NCBI GenBank assembly: GCA_024235675.1
Contig: JACKLZ010000001.1
Span: 372,001-436,000 of the forward strand
Length of the DNA: 64,000 nucleotides
Source: Zoogloeaceae bacterium
GTDB lineage: Bacteria; Pseudomonadota; Gammaproteobacteria; Burkholderiales; Rhodocyclaceae
Reading direction: 5' to 3'
Part shown: positions 1 through 9,652 of the stretch, one piece after another
How positions within the stretch are numbered: position 1 is the stretch's first letter
Layout: every line of letters begins with the position of its first letter
Notes under the pieces: model-generated
What the model was told of the DNA's origin: nothing
The model's input: the letters and a program-made list of their open reading frames with translations, nothing else
The model's database searches: none
Translations under genes and position numbers: made by a program

Positions 1-663
1 TCAGTGCCTGCGCGCGAGGGGCGGGGCGGCGAGCTGCCCATTCTCAAAGACATCACGTTCTCCGTGCAAGCCGGCGAGTCGGTCGCCATCGTTGGCGCCT
101 CCGGTTCCGGCAAATCCACGTTGCTCGGGCTTGTCGCGGGGTTGGACGTACCCACGGACGGATCGGTTCAACTCGCCGGTCAATCCCTGTTTGCGCTGAG
201 TGAAGACGCCCGTGCCCAATTACGCGGTGCGCAGATGGGCTTCGTGTTCCAGTCCTTCCAGCTGCTGCCAGCGCTCACCGCGCTCGACAACGTCATGCTG
301 CCGCTCGAACTCGCCGGCCAACCGAAGGCCGAAGCCACCGCCCGGGACTGGCTCAAACGTGTCGGCCTCGAAGGGCGCACCGGCCACTACCCCAAACACC
401 TTTCCGGCGGCGAACAACAACGCGTCGCACTCGCCCGCGCCTTCGCGCCGTCACCCGCCGTGTTGCTGGCCGATGAGCCCACCGGCAACCTCGACGCCGA
501 GACCGGCGCCGCGATCATCGAGCTGATCTTCGAGCTCAACCGCGAACGCGGCACCACGCTGATTCTGGTGACGCACGACGACGCGCTGGCCTCGCGCTGT
601 GATCGGGTGCTGCATATGCAGGGTGGGGTGTTGAGTGAGGCGGAAAGGGTGATTGCGAACTGA
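1..663 (+). CDS. ABC transporter ATP-binding protein, LolD/YbbA type (5' end outside window)
   Basis: ATPase subunit of an ABC exporter of the MacB/LolD/YbbA group, which acts at the inner face of the cytoplasmic membrane. Counting from the first in-window GTG (base 4), the Walker A motif GASGSGKST is at residues 31-39, the Q-loop Gln at 83, the signature LSGGEQQ at 133-139, Walker B LLADEP at 154-159 and the H-loop His at 191. The frame is open through base 1 and the first beta strand is incomplete, so the real start lies upstream of the window. The partner permease is probably also upstream. It is convergent with hpnE, with 17 bases between the stop codons. YbbA-like is the best guess; LolD is an alternative. 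Confidence 0.85.
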   Translation, partial: SVPAREGRGGELPILKDITFSVQAGESVAIVGASGSGKSTLLGLVAGLDVPTDGSVQLAGQSLFALSEDARAQLRGAQMGFVFQSFQLLPALTALDNVMLPLELAGQPKAEATARDWLKRVGLEGRTGHYPKHLSGGEQQRVALARAFAPSPAVLLADEPTGNLDAETGAAIIELIFELNRERGTTLILVTHDDALASRCDRVLHMQGGVLSEAERVIAN

Positions 664-680
664 GGTGTCGTACTGCGGCT

Positions 681-2006
681 TCAGGTTCTTCGGTTGGCTG
701 CCATCAATGTGTCGGCGCACTGTACCCCCGCTCTGACCGCCCCTTCAATCGTCGCCGGATACGGCCCCTCGACGTAATCCCCCGCCAGCCATACTCCGCG
801 CTGCGCTGTCTTCACGCCCGGTCGTGCCAGTTGCGGCCGGCAGGCGAAGGTGGCGCGTTTTTCGGTGATGGTGAGGATGCTGTCGGCCGGTGGCAGGCGG
901 CGGTCGAGGAGGGCTTCGAGTTCGTTATGGATGGCGAGCTCGACTTCATGCTTGGGTAGGTCAAGATGCGGGCCGCGGGCGCTGATGACGGCGGCGATGA
1001 GGCCGGCGGGGCCGCCGGTCTGGCCGCGGTCGAAGAACCATTGGGCGAGGCCGCCTTCGGCGCCGATCATGGGCGCGGGCAGGCGGACGCTGTCGTCGTA
1101 TTGCAGGTAGGTGGTGAGGATGGGCTCGTAGGGCAGGGCCTTGATCGATTCGACCAGAGGTGCCAGCGCGGCAAAGGGGGCGAGCAGGTCGGTGGCGTGG
1201 TAGGGCGCGGTGGCGACGACGACATGATCGAAACGGCGGGCGGCGACCGGGTCGCCTTCGAGGCGGTAGCGTTGGCCGTCGGGGACGATCTCGGTGATGG
1301 CTTCGGTGACGTACACCTGGCCGCCGTTGCGGCCGAGCCAGCGCGCGGCGGGCACCGGGAAGAGTTCAGACAGATCGACTTTCGGGATCAGCAACTCGCT
1401 GGCCGAGGCGCCGGCGGCGAGCGTGTCGCGCAGCACGTTGGCGAAGACGCGCGCCGAGGCTTCGGCGGCCGGGGTGTTGAGCGCGGCGACGCACAGCGGC
1501 TCCCACAGGAAGCGGCGCAGGCGCTCGGGTTGGGTGGCGTTGTCGAGCAGCTGGCTGACGGTGAGGTGCACCGGCAGGCGGAAGCGCTGGGCCTTGAGGT
1601 GCTGGATGAAGCGCAGGCAGGCGCGGCGTTCTGACCAGTCCATGCTCTGGGCGCGCAGCAGGCCGACGGCCAGATGCAGCGGAGCGGGCAGGCTGGCGGC
1701 GGTGAGGCGGAATTTGCCGGGGTAGTAGAGGTCGAGCGGCGCGCTGTGAAATACCGAGGGGCGCACGCCAACGGAACGCAGCAGACGCAGGGTCTCAGAG
1801 TAGGCGCCGAGCAACAGGTGCTGGCCGTTGTCGACCGACAGGCCGTCTTTTTCCACCAGGCGGGCGCGGCCGCCGAGCACGCTGGCGCGCTCGAACACGG
1901 CAACCCGCGCGCCCTTGCGCACCAGTTCGACTGCGCAGGCCAGGCCGGCGTAGCCGCCGCCGATGACGGCGATCTGGGGGGCGTCGAGCCGGGCGCGCTG
2001 AACCAT
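681..2006 (-). CDS. hpnE: Hydroxysqualene dehydroxylase HpnE
   Basis: FAD-dependent amine-oxidase-like enzyme that reduces hydroxysqualene to squalene, the last step of the HpnCDE route that feeds hopanoid synthesis. The 441-aa protein opens with a Rossmann dinucleotide-binding loop (VIGGGYAGLACA, about residues 14-25) followed by the FER/GGRA region typical of squalene- and phytoene-type flavoproteins. Its ATG follows the TAA of hpnD directly (TAAATG), so the two are translationally coupled. hpnC and hpnD lie upstream in the same operon. Family assignment rests on length, the FAD motif and the operon. No squalene-hopene cyclase gene is in this window. Confidence 0.9.
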   Translation of the reverse strand: MVQRARLDAPQIAVIGGGYAGLACAVELVRKGARVAVFERASVLGGRARLVEKDGLSVDNGQHLLLGAYSETLRLLRSVGVRPSVFHSAPLDLYYPGKFRLTAASLPAPLHLAVGLLRAQSMDWSERRACLRFIQHLKAQRFRLPVHLTVSQLLDNATQPERLRRFLWEPLCVAALNTPAAEASARVFANVLRDTLAAGASASELLIPKVDLSELFPVPAARWLGRNGGQVYVTEAITEIVPDGQRYRLEGDPVAARRFDHVVVATAPYHATDLLAPFAALAPLVESIKALPYEPILTTYLQYDDSVRLPAPMIGAEGGLAQWFFDRGQTGGPAGLIAAVISARGPHLDLPKHEVELAIHNELEALLDRRLPPADSILTITEKRATFACRPQLARPGVKTAQRGVWLAGDYVEGPYPATIEGAVRAGVQCADTLMAANRRT

Positions 2007-2840
2007 TTAGCCTTTGAGCCAGGTGCTGCTGGCGATCCACAGCTTGCGCACGGGGGTGAGCGAGGTGCGGCGGTCGAGCACGAGGAAGCCGTCTCGGGCG
2101 ATTTCGTTGAGCAGGGTGCGATAGATGGCGGCCATGATCAGGCCGGGGCGCTGGGCCTTGCGGTCGATGGCGGGCAGCTGGGCCAAGGCCTGGTCGTAGA
2201 AGCTGATGGCGCGCTCGGTCTGGAATTGCATGAGAGCGACGAACTTGTCGCTGTGCTCGCCTTGCAGCAGATCGCTGGCCGGGACGTTGAAGCGTTGCAG
2301 GTCTTCGATGGGCAGGTAGATGCGGCCACGGCGTGCGTCTTCACCGACATCGCGAATGATGTTGGTGAGCTGGAGCGCGAGGCCGAGGTCGTGGGCGTAT
2401 TTGAGCGTCTGCCGGTCCTGATTGCCGAAGATTTCGGCGGCGAGCAGGCCGACGACACTGGCGACGCGGTAGCAGTAGAGGCGCAGGGTCTTGAAGTCGA
2501 GATAGCGCGTCTGACTGAGGTCCATCTGCATGCCGTCGATGATTTCGAGCAGCTGCTCGGCGGGCAGGCTGAAGCGTTTGCGCACCTCGGCGAGCGCGAG
2601 GCCGACGGGGTGGCTGGCCTCCCCTTTGTCGATACGCAGGACCTCGCCGCGCCACCAGTCGAGCTTGCTGTGGGCGATGGACGGGTCGAGGCAATCGTCG
2701 ACGATATCGTCCACTTCGCGGCAAAAGGCATAGAGCGCCATGATGGCCTGCCGGCGTTCGATGGGCAGGAACAGGAAGCTGTAATAGAAACTCGATCCGC
2801 TGGCGGCGGCCTTTTGCTGGCAGTACTCGTGGGGGGTCAT
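2007..2840 (-). CDS. hpnD: Presqualene diphosphate synthase HpnD
   Basis: Squalene/phytoene synthase family protein (277 aa). By operon order it should condense two farnesyl diphosphates to presqualene diphosphate. Both Asp-rich magnesium/diphosphate-binding motifs are present: DDIVDD at residues 44-49 and RDVGED at 163-168, followed by the conserved RGRIYLP. The start ATG overlaps the TGA of hpnC (ATGA, 2837-2840), and the stop abuts the hpnE start, giving a tight three-gene operon. HpnC and HpnD are paralogues. They are told apart here by position (C, D, E order) and by the better conserved second motif in HpnD. Confidence 0.9.
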   Translation of the reverse strand: MTPHEYCQQKAAASGSSFYYSFLFLPIERRQAIMALYAFCREVDDIVDDCLDPSIAHSKLDWWRGEVLRIDKGEASHPVGLALAEVRKRFSLPAEQLLEIIDGMQMDLSQTRYLDFKTLRLYCYRVASVVGLLAAEIFGNQDRQTLKYAHDLGLALQLTNIIRDVGEDARRGRIYLPIEDLQRFNVPASDLLQGEHSDKFVALMQFQTERAISFYDQALAQLPAIDRKAQRPGLIMAAIYRTLLNEIARDGFLVLDRRTSLTPVRKLWIASSTWLKG

Positions 2841-3661
2841 CGTGTGTTCGCGTGGAAGTTGAGCGCGGCGAAGGCGATACCCGGTGCGTCGCGCTTGCCG
2901 AGGCTGGGTCGATGGCGGAACACATCATAGCCGACGGCTTCAATGCGCTTGAGAATACGCAGGCCGCCGAGCACGATCAACCGCAGTTCCCAACCAATGC
3001 GGCCGGGCAGGGCCGTTGCGAGCGGTGCGCCGCTGTGCATGAGTGCGCGGGCGCGCTCGACCTGGAAGCGCATCAGCGCCCGCCAGGCGTCGTCGACGCG
3101 TTGTTCGTTGAGGTGCGTTTCGGTGACCTCAAAGCGCGCCATATCGGTCAATGGCAGGTAGATGCGCATTTTTTGCCAGTCGATGGCAACGTCTTGCCAG
3201 AAGTTGATCAGCTGCAGGCTGGTGCAGATGGCGTCGGACTGAACCAGGTTGGCCGGCGTGTCGGCCTGGTAGAGACGCAACATCAGGCGGCCGACGGGGT
3301 TGGCCGAGCGGCGGCAGTAGTCGAGCAGTTCGGCGTAGTCGGTGTAACGGGTTTTGCCGACGTCCTGGCAGAAGGCGTCGAGCAGGTCGCGAAAAAGTTG
3401 TATCGGCAGCTCGTGCGCGGCGATGTGGGGCGCGAGGCGCGCGAAGATCGGCGCGGTCGATAGCTTGCCTTGTTCGATCAGGTGCAGTTCGCGGCGATAG
3501 TCGTTGAGTTGCGCGAGGCGCACCACGGGCGGCGCGTCGCCTTCATCGGCGATGTCGTCGGCGCTGCGGGCGAAGGCGTAGATGGCCTCGACCGGTTCGC
3601 GCAAGCGCGCCGGCAGCAGGAACGACGCGACGGGAAAATTCTCGTAGTGATCGACCGGCAT
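2837..3661 (-). CDS. hpnC: Hydroxysqualene synthase HpnC
   Basis: Squalene/phytoene synthase family paralogue (274 aa), first gene of the hpnCDE operon, expected to convert presqualene diphosphate to hydroxysqualene. The first Asp motif is SADDIADE (residues 33-40). The second is altered to QDVAIDW (156-162), which is typical of HpnC rather than HpnD. The N-terminal VDHYENFPVAS is also HpnC-like. The gene starts 20 bases downstream of the 3' end of tRNA-Leu on the same strand, so it may be read through from the tRNA promoter; no separate strong promoter is visible in the gap. Confidence 0.88.
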   Translation of the reverse strand: MPVDHYENFPVASFLLPARLREPVEAIYAFARSADDIADEGDAPPVVRLAQLNDYRRELHLIEQGKLSTAPIFARLAPHIAAHELPIQLFRDLLDAFCQDVGKTRYTDYAELLDYCRRSANPVGRLMLRLYQADTPANLVQSDAICTSLQLINFWQDVAIDWQKMRIYLPLTDMARFEVTETHLNEQRVDDAWRALMRFQVERARALMHSGAPLATALPGRIGWELRLIVLGGLRILKRIEAVGYDVFRHRPSLGKRDAPGIAFAALNFHANTR

Positions 3662-3680
3662 GACGCCCGATGGGAAAAGC

Positions 3681-3765
<85 letters not shown>

Positions 3766-3795
3766 GAGGTGGTGCGCTGAGCCAGCGCGACGCGG

Positions 3796-3801
3796 ATTAT
3801 A
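3796..3801 (-). promoter_or_regulatory. -10 element for tRNA-Leu
   Basis: A perfect TATAAT on the minus strand, 30 bases upstream of the tRNA 5' end and just after the stop of the HDOD gene. No good -35 box is found at 16-18 bases spacing, so only the -10 is called. Confidence 0.5.
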
Positions 3802-3825
3802 CACGCCGCGCCGGCGAGGGCACGC

Positions 3826-4710
3826 TCAACCGCGAAGTGCCGAGAGCAGGCCGTTGCGCGAGTCGCGTGCGTCGGCGCGCAGGGCGGAGAGTTCTTGCTC
3901 GGGCACGCTCTGGGTGGTCGCTTCGAGCAGGGCCAGTTTGGAGGCGCTGTTGAAGCGCAGGAAGGGATTGGGGGTTTCGGCCGAGAGGCCGGCGATGAAG
4001 TGGACGTCGCGCAATTCGATCGGCGGCCACTGACCGCCGTAGGGGTTGCCGTCGTCGAAAATATCGATGACGGTTTTCGGGACTTCGAGTGCGCCGAGCA
4101 GGGCACGGCCGACCGGTTCGTGCCACAGGCTGATGAATTCGCCCAGGCGATTGAGGTCTTGTTCAAGTGCCGGGTGTGCGGTGGCGCGGGCGAGCAGATA
4201 GAACTGGCCGATGCTGCTCAGCATGCCGGCAAACAGCGCGGTGTCGGGGTCGCCAATTCGAAGGTGGCGGGTGATGGCGTAGGACCAGGAGGCGACATCG
4301 ATGGTGTGCATCCACAGGCCGGAGGCGACCAGGCGCGCATCGGCGCTGCGGCTCTCGGCGGCGAGTTGTTCGGTGGCGACGGCGTAGGCGAGTGAGCGGA
4401 CGTTAACGAGTCCGACTCGGCGTACCGCTTCGCTGATGGAGGTGAAGGATTTTCCGTAGGGGTTGAGCGCGACGGAGTTGGCGAGGCGGATGATGCGTGC
4501 GCTCAGCAAGGGGTCGGCGCGGATGACGCGAATGATGTCTTCAAGCGAGGCCTGCGGGTCGTCGCAGACACGTTTGATACGGATGGTCAGGTCCAGGAAG
4601 GTCGGGAAGGTGAGCTGCCGGGTCGCGAGATCGTTTTCGATGGTGCGGGAAAACGCATCGAGCGCATTTTCGAACGGATCTTCGGACTGGACTTCAAGCG
4701 ATGTGGACAT
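3826..4710 (-). CDS. HDOD domain protein
   Basis: Protein of 294 aa with an HDOD (HD-related output) domain at about residues 35-240, recognised by FPTFLDLTIRI, the ADPLLSARIIRLANS segment, the SISEAVRRVGLVNVRSLA block and LFAGMLSSIGQFYLL. HDOD proteins are non-enzymatic relatives of HD phosphohydrolases that act in signalling; the exact role here is unknown. There is no attached GGDEF, EAL or receiver domain. It stands alone, upstream of tRNA-Leu. The spacer of about 145 bp to the SpoVR gene holds nothing recognisable. Confidence 0.85.
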   Translation of the reverse strand: MSTSLEVQSEDPFENALDAFSRTIENDLATRQLTFPTFLDLTIRIKRVCDDPQASLEDIIRVIRADPLLSARIIRLANSVALNPYGKSFTSISEAVRRVGLVNVRSLAYAVATEQLAAESRSADARLVASGLWMHTIDVASWSYAITRHLRIGDPDTALFAGMLSSIGQFYLLARATAHPALEQDLNRLGEFISLWHEPVGRALLGALEVPKTVIDIFDDGNPYGGQWPPIELRDVHFIAGLSAETPNPFLRFNSASKLALLEATTQSVPEQELSALRADARDSRNGLLSALRG

Positions 4711-4856
4711 GACGACAACCCCTTGTTTGGTGCGGCTTCAGCTAGCGCCTGCGGCAATGCGACGCATCATGGCCGAATTAACGGCCGCCGCCAACCGGGC
4801 TTTAGGGGTGTGGGGGACATGAGGTTTATTGGCAGTGCGCAATCGCCTGCCGGACT

Positions 4857-6407
4857 TCAATCGTTGCTTGTCTTTTCCTTGGCGTCACCGCGACGCTTCT
4901 CTTTGCGGCACTCGTAGGTCAGCGTCGTGCTGCCGTTGGGCTCAACGGTTTCGAGCCGCACCGCGAAGCCCCATAGTCGGGCCAGGTGCTTCATGACTTC
5001 TTCGACGCTTTTGCCCAATGGGCGCCGGTTGTAGGGCTGGTAGCGCAGGGTGAGCGAACGGTCGCCACGGAAGTCGACGCTCCAGACCTGGATGTTGGGC
5101 TCGCGACAGCCGAGGTTGTATTGGTTGGAGAGCCGTTCGCGCAGCTCGCGGTAGCCGCGTTCTTCATGGATGGCAGAGACGAAGAGCTTGTTTTTCTTGT
5201 CGTCGTCCTGCACCGCAAACAGCTTGAAGGCGCGCATCAGGCGGGGCGACAAAAACTGCGCGATGAAGCTTTCGTCCTTGAAGTTGCGCATGGCGAAATC
5301 GAAGGTCTCTTGCCAGTTGCTGCCGGCGATGTCGGGAAACCACTCGCGGTCTTCATCGGTGGGCGACTCGCAGATGCGCTTGATGTCCTGCCACATGGCG
5401 AAACCGAGGGCGTAGGGGTTGATGCCGTTGTACCAGGGGTCGTTGTAGTTGGGCTGGTACATCACGCTGGAGTGGCTGTGCAGGAACTCGAGCATGAAGC
5501 TGTCGGCCAGCAGTCCCTCGTCGTAGAGCGTGTTGAGCAAGGTGTAGTGCCAGAAGCTCGCCCAGCCCTCGTTCATGACTTGCGTCTGGCGCTGGGGGAA
5601 GAAGTACTGCGCTACCTTGCGCACGATGCGGACGATTTCGCGCTGCCAGGGTTCGAGCAGCGGGGCGTGCTTCTCGATGAAGTAGAGAATGTTTTCCTGC
5701 GGCTCGGGCGGGAAGCGCGGGCTCTCTTCTTTGGTGTCAGTGGTGCTGCGGGTCGGCAGGGTGCGCCACAACTCATTGACCTGACGCTGCAGATAGGTTT
5801 CGCGCTCGCTCTGGCGGGCCTGCTCTTTGAGGAGTGACAGTTTGGGCGGCCGCTTGTAGCGATCGACGCCGACGTTCATGAGTGCGTGGCAGGAGTCGAG
5901 CAGCTCTTCGACGGCGTCGACGCCGTGGCGCTGTTCGCACTGGGCGATGTAGTTGCGGGCAAAGATCAGGTAGTCGACGATGGCGTCGGGGCTGGTCCAG
6001 GTGCGGAACAGGTAGTTGCCCTTGAAGAAAGCGTTGTGGCCGTAGGCGGCGTGGGCGATCACCAGCGCCTGCATGGTCAGGGTGTTCTCTTCCATGAGAT
6101 AGGCGATGCACGGATCGGAGTTGATCACGATCTCGTAGGCGAGGCCCATCTGGCCGCGTTTGTAGCGCCTTTCGGTGGCCAGAAACTGTTTGCCGAAGCT
6201 CCAGTGATGGTAATTGACGGGCATGCCGACGGAGGCGTAGGCGTCCATCATCTGCTCGGAGGTGATCATCTCGACCTGCACCGGGTAGGTGTCGAGCTTG
6301 TAGTTGGCCGCGACGCGGGCGATCTCCTCGTGGTACTGGCCGATCGCTTCAAAGGTCCATTCGGCTCCGCTCGGCAGCTTTTTGCTTGCCACTGTGGTGT
6401 CGCTCAT
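4857..6407 (-). CDS. SpoVR family protein (YcgB-like)
   Basis: A 516-aa member of the SpoVR/YcgB family, typical in length. Family landmarks include WTFEAIGQYHEEIARVA near the N-terminus, the NEGWASFWHYTLLN segment and the MYQPNYNDPWYNGINPYALGF region (split here for length). The biochemical function is unsettled. In enterobacteria the family is linked to stationary-phase/general stress and travels with yeaG and yeaH, and the same trio is present here. The start overlaps the stop of the YeaH-like gene (ATGA, 6404-6407), showing an operon prkA-yeaH-spoVR. Confidence 0.92.
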   Translation of the reverse strand: MSDTTVASKKLPSGAEWTFEAIGQYHEEIARVAANYKLDTYPVQVEMITSEQMMDAYASVGMPVNYHHWSFGKQFLATERRYKRGQMGLAYEIVINSDPCIAYLMEENTLTMQALVIAHAAYGHNAFFKGNYLFRTWTSPDAIVDYLIFARNYIAQCEQRHGVDAVEELLDSCHALMNVGVDRYKRPPKLSLLKEQARQSERETYLQRQVNELWRTLPTRSTTDTKEESPRFPPEPQENILYFIEKHAPLLEPWQREIVRIVRKVAQYFFPQRQTQVMNEGWASFWHYTLLNTLYDEGLLADSFMLEFLHSHSSVMYQPNYNDPWYNGINPYALGFAMWQDIKRICESPTDEDREWFPDIAGSNWQETFDFAMRNFKDESFIAQFLSPRLMRAFKLFAVQDDDKKNKLFVSAIHEERGYRELRERLSNQYNLGCREPNIQVWSVDFRGDRSLTLRYQPYNRRPLGKSVEEVMKHLARLWGFAVRLETVEPNGSTTLTYECRKEKRRGDAKEKTSND

Positions 6408-7669
6408 CCCGGCTCCTTCTTGAACAGTTCCCGGAATACCGGGTAGATGTCTTCAAGGGATTCGATGCGCTGCAGGGCGAAATTGGGGTGATGCCCGGTC
6501 AGGCCTTCATATTGCCGCCACAGATTCTGGGGCTCGCCGGTGGTGATCTCGATGTAGGCAAAGTAGCGGCACAGGGCGAGCAGCTCCTGGTCGAGAATGT
6601 CGTGGCAGATGGGTGAGTCGTTGTCCCAGTTGTCGCCGTCCGAGGCTTGCGCGCCGTAAACATTCCAAGCGCCGGGTGGGTAGCGATCACGCACGATGTC
6701 GGTCATCAGGCGCAGGGCGCTCGATACCACGGTGCCGCCGGATTCGCGGGAGTGGAAAAACTCGTCTTCATCCACCTCTTTGGCAATGGTGTGGTGGCGG
6801 ATGAACACCACGTCGATGTGTTCGTAGTTCCGGCGCAGAAACAGATACAGCAGCATGAAGAAGCGTTTGCCTGTGGCCTTTTTCTGCTCATCCATGGAGC
6901 CGGAGACGTCCATCACGCAGAACATCACCGCCTGGGTGATGGGCTTCGGGATGCGGATGCGGTTGTTGTAGCGCAGGTCGAAGCGGTCGATGAAGGGGAT
7001 GGCTTCGATGCGGATCAGCAGCCGCGAGCGCTCTTCGCGCAGCGCTGCGAGTTCATCAAGGTGGTCTGCCGTGTCGGCTTCCAGCGCCTCGATTTCGGCG
7101 TCGATCTCGCGCACGCGCGCGGCCAGCGGGGCGCCCAGCGCCTTGCGTCGGCCGATGGCACCGCGCAGGGAGCGCACCACATTGATATTGGTGGGCACGC
7201 CGTCGGAAGTGAAGCCGGCGCGCTGGGTTTTGTACTCGGTGAGTTTGGCCAGTTCGGTGCGGACGAGGTTGGGCAGGGCGAGGTCGTCGAAAAAGACGTC
7301 GAGAAACTCGTCTCGCGAGAGCTGGAAAACAAAGTCGTCCTCGCTTTCGCCCTCATTCGAGGCGCCACCGCCACCACCGCTGCCGCCGCCCCCCATGGGC
7401 CGGTCGATGCCGTCGCCCGAGGCAAAGCGGTCATTGCCGGTAAATACCTGTTCCCAGATACCTTCCTTGCCGTGCTGAAAGCTGGGTTCGGAGAGGTCTT
7501 TGGACGGGATCGAGATCTCCTCGCCGCTGTCGAGGTCGCGAATGGAGCGCCCATCAATGGCGTCAGCTACCGCTTTGCGGATCTGCCGCTTGAAGCGGCG
7601 CATGAAACGCTGACGGTTGGCCGTGCTCTTTTTCTTGCTGTCGAAACGTCGGTCGATGATCCGGACCAT
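6404..7669 (-). CDS. YeaH/YhbH family protein (DUF444)
   Basis: A 421-aa DUF444 protein. It has a basic N-terminus, a glycine-rich linker (residues about 91-103) and a von Willebrand A-like C-terminal half carrying the MIDAS-type motif DVSGS at 254-258. It is the middle gene of the conserved prkA-yeaH-spoVR set, in which YeaH is thought to work with the PrkA/YeaG kinase in stress and starvation adaptation; the molecular role is not established. It overlaps the SpoVR gene by four bases and is separated from prkA by 60 bases. Confidence 0.92.
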   Translation of the reverse strand: MVRIIDRRFDSKKKSTANRQRFMRRFKRQIRKAVADAIDGRSIRDLDSGEEISIPSKDLSEPSFQHGKEGIWEQVFTGNDRFASGDGIDRPMGGGGSGGGGGASNEGESEDDFVFQLSRDEFLDVFFDDLALPNLVRTELAKLTEYKTQRAGFTSDGVPTNINVVRSLRGAIGRRKALGAPLAARVREIDAEIEALEADTADHLDELAALREERSRLLIRIEAIPFIDRFDLRYNNRIRIPKPITQAVMFCVMDVSGSMDEQKKATGKRFFMLLYLFLRRNYEHIDVVFIRHHTIAKEVDEDEFFHSRESGGTVVSSALRLMTDIVRDRYPPGAWNVYGAQASDGDNWDNDSPICHDILDQELLALCRYFAYIEITTGEPQNLWRQYEGLTGHHPNFALQRIESLEDIYPVFRELFKKEPG

Positions 7670-7729
7670 CGTCCTCCCCCCTTTTGCCGCAAGCCGGCGG
7701 CCGCCGCCCGAGGGCTGCGGCCTGCCGGT

Positions 7730-9652
7730 TTACGAGGATTTGCGGACGCGCAGATACCACTCGCAGAGCAAGCGCACCTGCTTCTCGGTATAGCCCTTTT
7801 CGATCATGCGATTGACGAAGTCCTGATGCTTGCGTTGCTCGTCGGCGCTGGCCTTGGCATTGAAGCTGATGACCGGCAGCAGGTCTTCGGTGTTGGAGAA
7901 CATTTTCTTCTCGATTACCGCGCGCAGCTTCTCGTAGCTCGTCCAGCTCGGGTTCTTGCCGGCGTTCTGGGCGCGGGCGCGCAGCACGAAGTTGACCACC
8001 TCGTTGCGGAAGTCCTTCGGGTTGCTGATGCCGGCGGGTTTCTCGATCTTTTCGAGCTCGTCATTGAGTGAGTTGCGATCGAGGATCTCGCCGGTATTCG
8101 GATCGCGGAACTCCTGATCCTGAATCCAGAAGTCGGCGTAAGTCACGTAGCGATCGAAGATGTTCTGGCCGTACTCGGAGTAGCTCTCGAGGTAGGCGGT
8201 CTGGATCTCCTTGCCGATGAACTCGGCGTAGTGGGCCGACAGGTATTCCTTGATGAAGGCGCGATAGCGGTCTTCGACTTCCTGCGGGAACTGCTCTTGC
8301 TCGATCTGCTGTTCGAGCACATACATGAGGTGCACCGGGTTGGCGGCGACCTCGCGGTGGTCGAAGTTGAAGACCCGTGACAACACCTTGAACGCGAAGC
8401 GTGTCGACAGGCCGTTCATGCCCTCGTTGACGCCGGCGTAGTCGCGATACTCCTGATAGGACTTCGCTTTCGGGTCGGTGTCCTTGAGGCTCTCGCCGTC
8501 GTAGATGCGCATCTTGGAGTAGATGCTGGAGTTCTCCGGCTCGGCCAGGCGGGAGAGGATCGCGAACTGCGCCATCATGCGCAGGGTGTCGGGAGCGCAG
8601 GGCGCCTCGGCGAGCGAGCTTTCGCGCAGCAGCTTTTCGTAAATGCGGATTTCGTCCGATGCGCGCAGGCAGTACGGCACTTTGACCGTATAGATGCGGT
8701 CCAGGAAGGCTTCGTTGTTCTTGTTGTTCTTGAACGCCGCCCATTCCGATTCATTGGAGTGAGCCATGACGATGCCGTCGAAGGGAATCGCACCGAAGCC
8801 TTCGGTGCCCTTGTAGTTGCCCTCCTGGGTGGCCGTCAGCAAGGGGTGAAGCACCTTGATGGGCGCTTTGAACATCTCGACGAACTCAAGCAAACCCCGG
8901 TTGGCCAGGCACAGGCCGCCGGAGTAGCTGTACGCGTCGGGGTCGTCTTGTGAGTGCGCTTCGAGTTTGCGGATATCGACCTTGCCGACCAGGGAGGAGA
9001 TGTCCTGGTTGTTTTCGTCGCCCGGTTCGGTCTTGGCGACGGCAATCTGGCGCAGCACCGAGGGGCGTAGTTTGACCACGCGGAACTTGGTGATGTCACC
9101 GCCGTACTCGTGGAGCCGTTTGACGGCCCACGGGCTCATGATGGTGTTCAGATAGCGCGCCGGGATGCCGAAGTCGTCCTGCAAAAGCTTGCCGTCTTCC
9201 TGTGGCTTGAACAGGCCGAGCGGCGACTCATGAACCGGCGAGTCCTTGATCGCATAAAAAGGCACATGCTCCATCAGGCTCTTCAATCGCTCGGCAAGCG
9301 ACGATTTGCCGCCGCCGACCGGGCCAAGCAGGTAGAGGATCTGCTTCTTTTCCTCAAGACCCTGCGCCGCATGGCGGAAGTACGAGACGATGTTCTCGAT
9401 CGCTTCTTCCATCCCGTAAAACTCGGGGAAGGCCGGATAGCGTTTGAGCACCTTGTTGGAGAATATCCGCGACATTCGCGGATCGTCGCGCGTGTCGATG
9501 AACTCTGGTTCGCCGATGGCCAGCAGCAGTCGCTCAGCGGCTGTTGCGTAGGCGCTCGGGTCGTCACGACACAGATCGAGATATTCCTGGAGCGACATCT
9601 CTTCTTCGCGTGTCGCTTCAAACCGGGCTTGGTAGGCGTTGAAGATGCTCAT
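7730..9652 (-). CDS. PrkA family serine protein kinase (YeaG-like)
   Basis: A 640-aa PrkA protein with an AAA+ N-terminal domain and a C-terminal kinase-like domain. The Walker A motif GPVGGGKS is at residues 110-117, and the KDSPVHESPLGLF segment typical of PrkA follows. It is the first gene of the operon with the DUF444 and SpoVR genes. In E. coli the equivalent yeaGH genes are RpoS- and nitrogen-stress-regulated. The 5' region is shared with the divergent tig gene; a minus-strand promoter could not be picked with confidence. Confidence 0.93.
   Translation of the reverse strand: MSIFNAYQARFEATREEEMSLQEYLDLCRDDPSAYATAAERLLLAIGEPEFIDTRDDPRMSRIFSNKVLKRYPAFPEFYGMEEAIENIVSYFRHAAQGLEEKKQILYLLGPVGGGKSSLAERLKSLMEHVPFYAIKDSPVHESPLGLFKPQEDGKLLQDDFGIPARYLNTIMSPWAVKRLHEYGGDITKFRVVKLRPSVLRQIAVAKTEPGDENNQDISSLVGKVDIRKLEAHSQDDPDAYSYSGGLCLANRGLLEFVEMFKAPIKVLHPLLTATQEGNYKGTEGFGAIPFDGIVMAHSNESEWAAFKNNKNNEAFLDRIYTVKVPYCLRASDEIRIYEKLLRESSLAEAPCAPDTLRMMAQFAILSRLAEPENSSIYSKMRIYDGESLKDTDPKAKSYQEYRDYAGVNEGMNGLSTRFAFKVLSRVFNFDHREVAANPVHLMYVLEQQIEQEQFPQEVEDRYRAFIKEYLSAHYAEFIGKEIQTAYLESYSEYGQNIFDRYVTYADFWIQDQEFRDPNTGEILDRNSLNDELEKIEKPAGISNPKDFRNEVVNFVLRARAQNAGKNPSWTSYEKLRAVIEKKMFSNTEDLLPVISFNAKASADEQRKHQDFVNRMIEKGYTEKQVRLLCEWYLRVRKSS

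Noticed and set aside
1674..2930. 418-codon plus-strand frame over hpnE/hpnD
   Set aside because: It lies antisense to two genes with intact catalytic motifs and has no recognisable domain.
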